Part shown: positions 29,928 to 38,084 of the stretch, one piece after another
Numbering within the stretch: the stretch's first letter is position 1
Layout of the letters: every line of letters starts with the position of its first letter
The notes under the pieces: model-generated
Database searches by the model: none
Seen by the model: only the letters and a program-made list of their open reading frames with translations
What the model was told of the DNA's origin: nothing
DNA from: Verrucomicrobiota bacterium
GTDB lineage: Bacteria; Verrucomicrobiota; Verrucomicrobiia; Limisphaerales; UBA1319
NCBI GenBank assembly: GCA_022711435.1
Contig: JAKLFB010000005.1
Location: forward strand, 62,001-126,000
Direction: 5' to 3'
Length of the DNA stretch: 64,000 nt
Position numbers and translations under genes: made by a program

Positions 29928-31076
29928 TCAGCGGCCATTCGGGGGCTGTGGCCCCGCCCAGACCCCCCGAAACCCAGTGATCCCGCTCTCCTTGATCGGA
30001 AGCCGGGTCGATCCCGAAACCGCGTCGCATGCCTCCGCCGGATCCAGACACGATCCGCCCCGAATCATCCGAAATCCGTCCAGCTGGGCATGGTAAGAGG
30101 TCGTGTACCAATCCAGAGTCCACTCCGCCACATTCCCCACCAGATCGCTGATCCCATACGGGCTGTCGAACTTCGCAAAGCTCCCCACCGAAGCCGTCTG
30201 CGCAAAACCGTCCGCATCCCCCTCATAGTTGCAGCGATGCACACCTCCCTCGTTCGGCGGCTCGATTCCCCATGGAAACGGCCGCTTCGGCATCGGGTTC
30301 GCCTGCCTGCGCGTGTCGTCTCCATCCAGGAAATGGCCTCCGCGCAGGGCCTTCTCCCATTCGGCCTCGGTTGGCAATCGCAAGCCGCACCATGCAAGGA
30401 ATGCCTGCGCGTCATACCAGGATACATAGGTCACCGGATGGTTCGCCCGGCCCGGCATTGCTGCATACGCGCCGCCGGCCCCGCGCTCGATCCCGCACCG
30501 GATGGCGTTGGTCATCGATGGATTCCATCCTGCGCCCGATCCGCCCACCTCATTGAGATAATCGACATACTGCCCGACGGTGATCTCGTGCCGGCTCATC
30601 CAGAAGGTGGACAGCCGCGCCTGGCCCACCTCGCCATACGCAGCATCCCTCCCGCCCCCCGGCAGGCTCAATTGATCGAACACGCCGCCCGGGATCCGGC
30701 GCATTCGCAAGGCGCGAATGCGGATCTCGGGAGGCGCCTTCTCCGGCCATCCGTGCTCGCTCAATCCCCAGGCATAGCTTCGCTTCTTGCCAGGAGACGT
30801 GATCAGGCCATGGCCATTGCCCCTGAGCCAGGCGGCCGGCAGCGCTTCCCAATCCGGCCGGCCCGGCCATCGCGCCGTGATGAACACCCAGGCCGGCCCG
30901 TCGGCGCTCGCCTCCACATCCTGCAGCTCATAATCCAGCGCCAGCACGGGCCCGCCCATCTCGACGCTCGCAATCCTCGCCTGAGCGTTCGTGACCGCAA
31001 GCCACTGGGCCTGCGCCGCCGCAACCGCCAGAAACAGCGCCGCCCCCATCCATGCCATTGCCTTTGCCATCGACAT
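29928..31076 (-). CDS. Secreted SUMF1/formylglycine-generating-enzyme-like protein
   Basis: 382 residues with signal peptide (AMAWMGAALFLAVAAAQAQ). An N-terminal beta-sandwich of about 110 residues precedes the SUMF1-type domain: MRRIPGGVFDQLS, FWMSRHEITVGQYVDYLNEV, NHPVTYVSWYDAQAFLAWC, LRLPTEAEWEKALRGG, GISDLVGNVAEWTLDWY, and RMIRGGSC near the end. True FGE converts the sulfatase Cys to formylglycine using a Cys pair. Here two Cys occur (GGSC-x6-C), but the spacing differs from the human enzyme (C-x4-C), and many SUMF1-domain proteins are not FGEs. ATG 31076 is chosen because GAGAAAGGCGAAG precedes it. Whether it serves the two local sulfatases is open. Confidence 0.88.
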   Translation of the reverse strand: MSMAKAMAWMGAALFLAVAAAQAQWLAVTNAQARIASVEMGGPVLALDYELQDVEASADGPAWVFITARWPGRPDWEALPAAWLRGNGHGLITSPGKKRSYAWGLSEHGWPEKAPPEIRIRALRMRRIPGGVFDQLSLPGGGRDAAYGEVGQARLSTFWMSRHEITVGQYVDYLNEVGGSGAGWNPSMTNAIRCGIERGAGGAYAAMPGRANHPVTYVSWYDAQAFLAWCGLRLPTEAEWEKALRGGHFLDGDDTRRQANPMPKRPFPWGIEPPNEGGVHRCNYEGDADGFAQTASVGSFAKFDSPYGISDLVGNVAEWTLDWYTTSYHAQLDGFRMIRGGSCLDPAEACDAVSGSTRLPIKESGITGFRGVWAGPQPPNGR

Positions 31077-31154
31077 CTTCGCCTTTCTCAACAGGGCGTC
31101 ACAACCCCGCAACGCAGGATTGGGTTGGCCCGGCGTTGCGCGCTGATCACACGC

Positions 31155-32492
31155 TCAGACCGTCTCGGGAACGATCCACGGCGCGCGATAGGTCCGTCGC
31201 AAATACGCATTCGCATCCGGAGCGTCCCGGAAGGACTCGGTCTTCGCGTCCCAGGCCAGCTTCCGATTGCCGACCCGATAGGATATATTCGCCAGATGAC
31301 AGAGCAGGGTCGAGTAATGGCCCTGCTCGACATCCGAAGTTGGCTGCTTCCGGCTCTTCACGCACGCGATAAAATTGTCCTGGTGCTCGGCATCCGATTG
31401 CCGGCCGACGCCCGTATGAGCGGATTCGGCATCCGGCCCGAACACCTGCCATCCGTCGCCATGCCGCCCGTAATACATCATGCCCCGCGTCCCCAGCACC
31501 TCGATCCGCGTCGCGTTGAACGGCCAGTTCGGCATCTCATCCGTGTCGCGCACCGCCATCGGCGTCTTTTTCATGTACGGAGCCCAGAGCGCTCCGTCGA
31601 GCACCAGGGTCAGCTTCCCGTATTCGAAGGTGGCAATCTGCGTGTCCGGTATCTCCCGCCCGTCCTTGAGCACATTCACGCCGCCAGCCTGGACCACGGT
31701 GTCCGGATACGGCATGTCCCCGATCAGATACCGGGCCAGGTCCAGTTGATGAACCGCATCCCCCGCGATCGCGCCGCAGCTGAACTCCCACTGGTCCAGC
31801 CAGCGGCGGCCCGGATCGTACGGCATCAATGGCGCCGGGCCGCACCACAGACCGTAGTCCAGACCCGCTGGAACCGGCTGGGTCGTCCCCGGTTTCCGCC
31901 GCGGATGCTCCATCATGTTGAACACGCGCACCAGCTGGACTTCGCCCAGCTTGCCGGCGCGGATCGCCTCGGCGGCCTCGCGCAAGTAGGACGCGCTCCG
32001 GCTCTGGGTGCCGACCTGGACCACCCGCTGATACTTGCGGGCCGCGGCCACCATCTGGCGCCCCTCCCACGGGTTATGTGCCAGCGGCTTCTCGACATAC
32101 ACGTCCTTGCCCGCCTGGCAGGCCAGAATCGTCCCCAGCGCGTGCCAGTGGTCCGGCGTCGCATTCACCAGCACGTCCACGGACTTGTCCTCGAGGATCC
32201 GGCGGAAATCCTGTGTGGTCTTCGGCGCCCGCCCCTGGGCCTCCTCGACTGCCTCGCGCGCGTTCGCGAAACGGCGCGTGTCGACATCGCACACATAGGC
32301 GACCTCCACATCCGATCGCTTGGCAAACGCCTGCAGCAGATAGCTGCCCCGCCCCCCCACCCCCATGAACCCAAACACCACCCGGTCGTTCGCGCCCCAC
32401 ACCCTTTGGCTGGCCACCATGGCCATCGACGCGGCCAGACCAGTCGATGTCTTCACGAATTGCCGGCGGCTCAAAACGGGTCTTGTATTCAT
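31155..32492 (-). CDS. Gfo/Idh/MocA-family oxidoreductase with Tat signal
   Basis: 445 residues. The twin-arginine signal is SRRQFVK (residues 8-14) followed by an Ala-rich hydrophobic stretch, so export in folded form with bound nucleotide is predicted. The Rossmann motif is GFMGVGGRGSYLL (41-53) and the family signature DVYVEKPLAHN (Glu134, Lys135, Pro136). The C-terminal alpha/beta domain contains GAIAGDAVHQLDLARYLIGD. Family members oxidise or reduce sugars or sugar derivatives with NAD(P). The frame extends far upstream, but ATG 32492 fits the Tat signal. It is 50 bases downstream of the GH50-like gene on the same strand, which suggests joint expression. Confidence 0.93.
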   Translation of the reverse strand: MNTRPVLSRRQFVKTSTGLAASMAMVASQRVWGANDRVVFGFMGVGGRGSYLLQAFAKRSDVEVAYVCDVDTRRFANAREAVEEAQGRAPKTTQDFRRILEDKSVDVLVNATPDHWHALGTILACQAGKDVYVEKPLAHNPWEGRQMVAAARKYQRVVQVGTQSRSASYLREAAEAIRAGKLGEVQLVRVFNMMEHPRRKPGTTQPVPAGLDYGLWCGPAPLMPYDPGRRWLDQWEFSCGAIAGDAVHQLDLARYLIGDMPYPDTVVQAGGVNVLKDGREIPDTQIATFEYGKLTLVLDGALWAPYMKKTPMAVRDTDEMPNWPFNATRIEVLGTRGMMYYGRHGDGWQVFGPDAESAHTGVGRQSDAEHQDNFIACVKSRKQPTSDVEQGHYSTLLCHLANISYRVGNRKLAWDAKTESFRDAPDANAYLRRTYRAPWIVPETV

Positions 32493-32542
32493 GCCGCAAC
32501 TCTTGCGGCCCTCTCCCATCGAGTCAAATCCAAACCGACCGA

Positions 32543-34624
32543 TCAGCGCCTGCCGATCCGCTCGAGGTAGATCGCTTCGCCCGCCGCCCGGCTGGCCTCG
32601 ATGGTCTCGCGATACGGCGTGTCCGCCACATCCAGAAATCCAATCTGGTAATTCTCCTCGTCGTACACCCGTCCGGTCGTCGGCTCGTCCTTCCACTGAA
32701 ACCAGTGGGTGCCGACAAACAAAGGATGCCGCGCCGCACCCAGCACGTAGTCCCGATACGCCTGCGCCCGCGCCGCCTGGTTCTCGACCGGCACCAATCC
32801 AGTGTGGAACATTCCCCGATCGAGCGCGCCAAAGTGAAATTCGCCGACGATCAGCGGCTTGTCCCCGCCCGGGAACTCGAAGTCCGCGATGCTGCGCCTG
32901 TAGAGGTTGTAGCTCACGACGTCGCACTGCCGGGCCGCCGCCTTCGCCGCCACCTCGTTCACCCACGCAAACCGGCATCCCAGATACAGCTGGTTCGGCG
33001 CCACCTCCCGGATCGCCGCGCGCACCTCCCGGAAATACGTCTCGGCCGTCCTCGCGTAAAACGCAACCAGATCGGCGCGCGCCTTGGACGGATCGGGCGC
33101 CTCGCGCAATTCCCGCAGCGCCTCCCAGGACGCGTGTTCGGTTCCCCACGCCGCGTTCAATCCGCCGATGCCCCCATACTTCGCCTCGAGATCGGCGATG
33201 AATTGCCTCTTGGCCGGCTGATCGGGCGGCGACTTCGATGCGGCCACGGCCAGCGATGTGTCGTCGCCCCATGACATCTCGTTGTCAGAAAAGTACCCGA
33301 TGCACCAAGGATCGCTGGCGCTGCCGCCTTGCTTGCCCTCCATCGAGCGCCGGATCCCCTCGCGAAAAGTCGGATCATACACGTCCGGAAACTTCCCCCA
33401 ATACCCCCCACTCCCCTCGATCCGCCTGGCCCGGCTCGATCCGATGTTGTCCGTGTAGGGCGTGCGCCGCATCAGGAACACGTCCGAGTCCGACCAGTTG
33501 GCGATGGTGTTCAGCCCCCAATGCCGCAGCCGCCGGTGCGCCGTGTCCGCGTAGGCGGCCCTCCAGTCGCCGCCATACTTCCGCTTCATGTTCGCTGCCG
33601 CAAACGCGTAGCACTCGGGCGTCTTCCCCGCATAGTGCCCCTTCAGGGCAAAGCCCTTCGAGAGGAATTCCTTGAAAGCCGGCTCGGCGCCCGGGAACGC
33701 CTCGAACCACGCCTGCCGCTCATCGATCGGTGTCGTGTCGATCATCCGCACGCAATCGATGCCGTGCGACCAGAACAGGTGTCCGTCCGGATCGACCAGC
33801 CACCATCGGCCGTCCACCTTCTCGGCTCGGAAGAAGCCGGTTGCTTTCTGCCTCGGGCCAGCCGCCCACCCGCCATACTCGCACCATCCCTCCGGACCAG
33901 GATCGGCAGCCAGCTCCTTCGCCTCCTGCTCGCGCCGCATCCTCAGCTCGGGCACCGAGTGCGCCTTGCCCGGCCACTCCTTGTGTTTGTACTGCCCGAA
34001 GGTGTCGATGAACGGGAAGAACGGATCCGCATCCGTGACCCAGGCGGTCGGCGGGGTGTAGGCGCCTGCGGCGCGGACCGCACCCACTTCGAAGATGTGG
34101 CGCGCCGACGGCCGGTTCACGAACAGCAGCAACTGCACAATGTTCTTCGGATCCACCACCCCCGAATCGCCCGGCCCGTGCGGATAACCGCGCATGCCGA
34201 ACAGCCTCCCCTCGAGCCGGCTCTCGGCGCTCCGCCGAATCGTGACTCGCAGCGTCCCCGACTGCCCCGGATTCAACGCCAAGGATCCCGTCACGCAGCC
34301 CTTCGTGCCGTCGGCCCCCGGGTTGTCCGCCCGGCAGCTCACCGCCACCCGGTTGGTGCCCGCGTTCTTCAAATCGACCGCGATGTGGCCGAATGCCGCC
34401 AGATCCCACTTCCCGCCCGGCGCCGCCAGCGCCACCCCCGGCCACGGCTCGGCGGTGCCGGTGGTCACCCGAAGTCTCCCCCCCGATGCCGAGGCCGTCG
34501 CGTCCGTCGTCTGGACCACAGTCGCTGGCGGGCTGCCAGTAAAATCCCACAGAACCTGTTCCGCTGCCGATCCAGCCGCGCCAACCGCGAGAGCCAAAGC
34601 CATCCCAACGATATCGATATGCAT
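32543..34624 (-). CDS. GH50-like glycoside hydrolase (beta-agarase type)
   Basis: 693 residues with signal peptide (IVGMALALAVGAAGSAAE). A beta-sandwich domain of about 170 residues (carbohydrate-binding-like, WPGVALAAPGGKWDLAAFG) is followed by a clan-A barrel: WWLVDPDGHLFWSHGIDCV, GYFSDNEMSWGDD with candidate acid/base Glu449, and IVGEFHFGALDRG with candidate nucleophile Glu595. The DNE and GEFHFG motifs and the order of domains fit GH50 beta-agarases, which release neoagaro-oligosaccharides. PVC bacteria carry many divergent GH50-like genes, so the substrate may not be agarose. ATG 34624 is used; a longer frame to 34813 lacks a signal. It is divergent from the pectate lyase. Confidence 0.86.
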   Translation of the reverse strand: MHIDIVGMALALAVGAAGSAAEQVLWDFTGSPPATVVQTTDATASASGGRLRVTTGTAEPWPGVALAAPGGKWDLAAFGHIAVDLKNAGTNRVAVSCRADNPGADGTKGCVTGSLALNPGQSGTLRVTIRRSAESRLEGRLFGMRGYPHGPGDSGVVDPKNIVQLLLFVNRPSARHIFEVGAVRAAGAYTPPTAWVTDADPFFPFIDTFGQYKHKEWPGKAHSVPELRMRREQEAKELAADPGPEGWCEYGGWAAGPRQKATGFFRAEKVDGRWWLVDPDGHLFWSHGIDCVRMIDTTPIDERQAWFEAFPGAEPAFKEFLSKGFALKGHYAGKTPECYAFAAANMKRKYGGDWRAAYADTAHRRLRHWGLNTIANWSDSDVFLMRRTPYTDNIGSSRARRIEGSGGYWGKFPDVYDPTFREGIRRSMEGKQGGSASDPWCIGYFSDNEMSWGDDTSLAVAASKSPPDQPAKRQFIADLEAKYGGIGGLNAAWGTEHASWEALRELREAPDPSKARADLVAFYARTAETYFREVRAAIREVAPNQLYLGCRFAWVNEVAAKAAARQCDVVSYNLYRRSIADFEFPGGDKPLIVGEFHFGALDRGMFHTGLVPVENQAARAQAYRDYVLGAARHPLFVGTHWFQWKDEPTTGRVYDEENYQIGFLDVADTPYRETIEASRAAGEAIYLERIGRR

Positions 34625-34731
34625 TTTCACGCATCTTACACCAGGAAGAACGGCCTCGTCGAGCGCTCTGGCGGCATCACGGCGAGCGGATCCGGCTTGC
34701 CTGGGCGAGTCCGAATGTGCAGAAATCCGGC

Positions 34732-35823
34732 ATGAGAGACCGGAACTCGTGGGGCGCTCGGGCGGGCTGCAGCGCGGTCCGTCTCGGGATTGCTTGTTGG
34801 ATCGGTTTTGCATGGCTGGAGCTGGCCGTTTCCCTCGGGGCCAGCCCTGGCCGGCACCTCCGGCATCCCGATTCCTGGTATGCGGCGCCCGAGGGCCGCC
34901 GGATCCTCGAAAACATCCTGTCCCACCAGTCCGAGCTCGGCGGCTGGCCGAAGAACGTCGACACCACCGCCGCTCGCTACGCCGGCGATCCGCGCCAGAT
35001 CAAGCCCACCTTCGATAACGGCGCGACCACCGACGAGCTGCGTTTCCTGGCCCGGCTCCACCGGGCCGCGCCGAACGAATCAGCCCGCCGCGCCTTCGAA
35101 CGCGGGTTCGATTACATCCTGCAAGCCCAATACCCGACCGGCGGCTGGCCGCAATCGTTCCCGCCCGGCAGAGGCTACCCCCGCCATATCACCTTCAACG
35201 ACGGCGCCATGGTCCGGCTCCTGCAATTCCTGAGGGAGGCAGCCACCCGCCCTGAATACGGATTCCTCGACAAGAGCCGCAGAGGGGCGGCGCAGCAGGC
35301 GTTCGACCGCGGCATCGATTGCATCCTCCAGTGCCAGATCTCGATCGACGGCCGCCGGACGGCCTGGTGCGCCCAGCACGACGAAACCGATTATCGCCCC
35401 CGGCCCGCCCGCATCTACGAACTGGCCTCGATCAGCGGCGCCGAATCCGTCGGGATCGTCCAGCTGCTCCTGACTCTCGAGAATCCCAGCGCCGAAGTCG
35501 TCCGAGCCGTCGATGCCGCCGTCGCCTTTTTCGAGTCCGCCAAGCTGACCGGCATCCGGGAGCGCATCGAGCCCGACAGCCGTTCGCCTTCGGGCCGGAA
35601 CAAGGTGATCGTTTCCGATCCGTCGGCGCCGCCCCTCTGGGCCCGCTTTTACGAGATCCCAACCCTGCGCCCCCTTTTTGTCGACCGCGACGGCGTGCCT
35701 CGCTATCAGCTTGCCGACATCGGATTCGAGCGGCGCAACGGCTACTCGTGGTATGGCACTTGGCCGGAGAAGCTCCTCTCCCAGCAATACCCCGCCTGGA
35801 AAGCCGCCAGCCGCGGACGCTGA
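34732..35823 (+). CDS. pelA: PL10-type pectate lyase
   Basis: About 363 residues with an N-terminal hydrophobic leader (LGIACWIGFAWLELAVSLGA). It cleaves de-esterified pectin by beta-elimination. PL10 signatures in order: SELGGWPKNVD, PTFDNGATTDELRFL, YPTGGWPQSFP, HITFNDGAMVRLLQFL, TAWCAQHDETDYRPRPARIYELASISGAES (catalytic Arg in RPARIYE), and PLWARFYEI near the C-terminus. It is single-domain and of normal length. ATG 34717 (five codons earlier) is also possible. Divergent from the GH50-like gene, 107 bases apart. The downstream parA begins 56 bases later on the same strand, but no functional link is evident. Confidence 0.92.
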   Translation: MRDRNSWGARAGCSAVRLGIACWIGFAWLELAVSLGASPGRHLRHPDSWYAAPEGRRILENILSHQSELGGWPKNVDTTAARYAGDPRQIKPTFDNGATTDELRFLARLHRAAPNESARRAFERGFDYILQAQYPTGGWPQSFPPGRGYPRHITFNDGAMVRLLQFLREAATRPEYGFLDKSRRGAAQQAFDRGIDCILQCQISIDGRRTAWCAQHDETDYRPRPARIYELASISGAESVGIVQLLLTLENPSAEVVRAVDAAVAFFESAKLTGIRERIEPDSRSPSGRNKVIVSDPSAPPLWARFYEIPTLRPLFVDRDGVPRYQLADIGFERRNGYSWYGTWPEKLLSQQYPAWKAASRGR

Positions 35824-35879
35824 TCATCCCCCCCCTGTTTTTTGTTTACCTCCTCCCGCGTTGTTTCTTTAATGGCGCC

Positions 35880-36704
35880 GTGCCAACCAATGTCATGGCC
35901 GTCGGCAACCAGAAAGGCGGCGTGGGCAAAACCACGACTGTCGTGAACCTTGCCGCCTGCCTGGCGGCGGCCGGCCAGCGGATGCTGCTCATCGATTGCG
36001 ATCCCCAGGCCAACGCCACCAGCGGCCTCGGCCTCGAAAAGAGCCCGGGCGCAAGCCTTTACCACTCTCTCCTCGGCCCCAGCCCCCTGGCCGATAAGAT
36101 CAAGCCTACCGCCTTCGAACGGCTCTCGATCATCCCCAGCGAGGTCGATCTCTGTGGCGCCGAAATCGAGCTCTCCCGTCTCGACCGCCATCTCGATCGC
36201 CTCCGGCTCGCGCTCGAACCCATCCGCCAGTCTCTCCAGTTCGACCTCATCCTCATCGACTGCCCGCCTTCCCTGGGCATTCTCACCCTCAACGCCCTCG
36301 TCGCCGCCGATTTTCTCCTCGTCCCCCTTCAGTGCGAATACTACGCCCTCGAAGGGATCTCCATGATGACCCGCCTCGTCCAACAGCTCCACGACAACAA
36401 CGCCAATCCCCGGCTCCAGCTCCTCGGCGTCCTCATGACGATGTTCGACGCCCGCACCCGCCTCTCCCAGCAGGTGGTCGGCGAGGTCCGCCAGTATTTC
36501 GAGCGCCTGGTCTTCGACACGCTCATCCCCCGCACCACCCGCCTGGCGGAAGCCCCCAGCTTCGGCAAGCCGATCATCCATTACGATCCTTACAGCGCCG
36601 GCGCCGCCGCGTATGAAGTCCTCGCCCAGGAAGTCCTCCAGCGCCTGGCGCCCCCTCCCCCTCCACTCCCGAATCCTGAAGAGCGTGCTGCGAAAAGCGT
36701 CTGA
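35880..36704 (+). CDS. parA: ParA/Soj-family chromosome-partition ATPase
   Basis: 274 residues from GTG 35880. A deviant Walker A KGGVGKTTT has Lys12 and Lys17; LLIDCDPQANAT, LILIDCPPSLGILTLNALVAAD and PLQCEYYALEGISMM are the ParA/Soj motifs. These ATPases bind DNA non-specifically and move ParB-parS complexes or other cargo. GTG 35880 is preferred over ATG 35895 because the latter would remove most of the first beta strand (NVMAVGNQK). The C-terminus ends in a Pro-rich tail. No parB follows, so in this window it is unpaired. Confidence 0.92.
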   Translation: MPTNVMAVGNQKGGVGKTTTVVNLAACLAAAGQRMLLIDCDPQANATSGLGLEKSPGASLYHSLLGPSPLADKIKPTAFERLSIIPSEVDLCGAEIELSRLDRHLDRLRLALEPIRQSLQFDLILIDCPPSLGILTLNALVAADFLLVPLQCEYYALEGISMMTRLVQQLHDNNANPRLQLLGVLMTMFDARTRLSQQVVGEVRQYFERLVFDTLIPRTTRLAEAPSFGKPIIHYDPYSAGAAAYEVLAQEVLQRLAPPPPPLPNPEERAAKSV

Positions 36705-36780
36705 TGGTCTGCAAAAGCATTTGACGTTTGACGGGATTGCGGGTTGATTGACCGGTCGAAAATTAAATTGTTAACAGCAC

Positions 36781-38076
36781 ATGAAGTCGTTCCATAATCG
36801 ATCCTCTGCGACGATCGCCGCCTTTGTGGCGGCTCTGGCGCTTGCGCCCGGCCTGCTCCAGGCCGATTGGCCCCAATACCGCGGCCCCAACCATGACGGC
36901 CTCTCCGCCGAGAAGATCTTCAGGCAATGGCCCGCCACCGGGCCTCGCCAGCTCTGGAAGGTCCCTCTCAATACTGGGTTCAGCTCGTTCGCCATTGCCC
37001 ATGGCATGGCCTACACTCTCGTCCGCCGCGAGATCGATGGGCTCGACCAGGAAGTCTGTCTCGCGCTCGATGCCTCGAGCGGCAAGGAGGCCTGGGCCTC
37101 GCCCATCGGCCGCGCCAAGTACGATGGCGGCGGCGATACGGGCGCCCGAGACAACCGCGGCGGCGATGGCCCCCGCTCCACTCCGACCGTCGATGGCGAT
37201 CGCGTCTACACGCTCTCGGCCTACCTAGTGTTGTCCTGCTTCGACGCCAAGTCCGGCAAGACTCTCTGGTCGAAAGATCTCACCAAGGACCTGTCCGGCA
37301 AGGTCATCACCTGGCAGAACGCCGCTTCCCCCCTCATCGACGGCGATCTCATCTTCGTCAATGCGAACGCGCCCGGCCACTGCCTGGCCGCCTTGCACAA
37401 GCAGGACGGCCGCGTCGTCTGGTCAGGCCAGAACGATAAGATGACCCACGCCACCCCGATCGCCGCCACGATCCTCGGCCAGCGCCAGATCATCTTCTTC
37501 ACCCAGTCCGGCCTGGTCGCCGTCGATCCCAAGAACGGCGCCGTCCTCTGGCGCTATAAGTTCCCCTACAGCACATCGACCGCCGCATCCCCCGTCGTTT
37601 CCGGCGACATCGTTTATTGCTCGGCCGGCTATGGGGTTGGGGCTGGCGCTGTCCGAATCGCCAGGTCCGGCGGCCAGTTCACCGCCACCGAGATCTGGCG
37701 GGCCCCGAACAAGCTGCCCAGCCATTGGAGCACGCCGGTGGTCCTCAATGGGCATCTCTATGGGCTCTTCAGCTTCAAGGAGTTCGGGACCGGACCGCTC
37801 AAGTGCGTCGAGTTGGCCACCGGCAAGGAAGTCTGGAGCCAATCCGGCTTTGGGCCCGGCGGGGTCCTGCTGGCCGATGGGCACATCCTGGTGCTCAGTG
37901 ACACCGGCGACCTGATCCTGGTCGAAGCCACGCCTGCGGCCTACAAGGAGGTCGCCCGATTCGATGCCTTGGCCGGCAAATGCTGGAACGCTCCCGCGCT
38001 CAGCGGCGGCCGGGTCTATGCCCGCAGCACCACTGAAGGCGTTTGCCTCGAGATCGGCCCGGGTGACGCGCGCTGA
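36781..38076 (+). CDS. Secreted PQQ-like beta-propeller repeat protein
   Basis: 431 residues with signal peptide (ATIAAFVAALALAPGLLQA). The N-terminal DWPQYRGPNHDG is the hallmark of the PVC-type PQQ-like propellers. Blades recur as A-L-D-A-S-S-G-K-E-A-W, CFDAKSGKTLWSKDL, ALHKQDGRVVWSG, AVDPKNGAVLWRYKF, CVELATGKEVWSQ. There are no quinoprotein-dehydrogenase active-site residues that I can identify, so it is more likely a structural or binding propeller. AT-rich DNA of about 60 bases (36715-36780) precedes it and could hold its promoter. No operon partner is evident. Confidence 0.87.
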   Translation: MKSFHNRSSATIAAFVAALALAPGLLQADWPQYRGPNHDGLSAEKIFRQWPATGPRQLWKVPLNTGFSSFAIAHGMAYTLVRREIDGLDQEVCLALDASSGKEAWASPIGRAKYDGGGDTGARDNRGGDGPRSTPTVDGDRVYTLSAYLVLSCFDAKSGKTLWSKDLTKDLSGKVITWQNAASPLIDGDLIFVNANAPGHCLAALHKQDGRVVWSGQNDKMTHATPIAATILGQRQIIFFTQSGLVAVDPKNGAVLWRYKFPYSTSTAASPVVSGDIVYCSAGYGVGAGAVRIARSGGQFTATEIWRAPNKLPSHWSTPVVLNGHLYGLFSFKEFGTGPLKCVELATGKEVWSQSGFGPGGVLLADGHILVLSDTGDLILVEATPAAYKEVARFDALAGKCWNAPALSGGRVYARSTTEGVCLEIGPGDAR

Positions 38077-38084
38077 TTCTTCAC

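Noticed and set aside
29325..32570. Long plus-strand open frame of about 1080 codons opposite the SUMF1-like and Gfo/Idh genes
   Set aside because: Product is Arg/Pro/Ala-rich with no domains; both real genes on the minus strand have clear motifs. High GC leaves antisense frames open.
36721..36753. TTGACG/TTGACC hexamers upstream of the PQQ gene as a -35 element
   Set aside because: No acceptable -10 hexamer lies 16-18 bases downstream of any of them.
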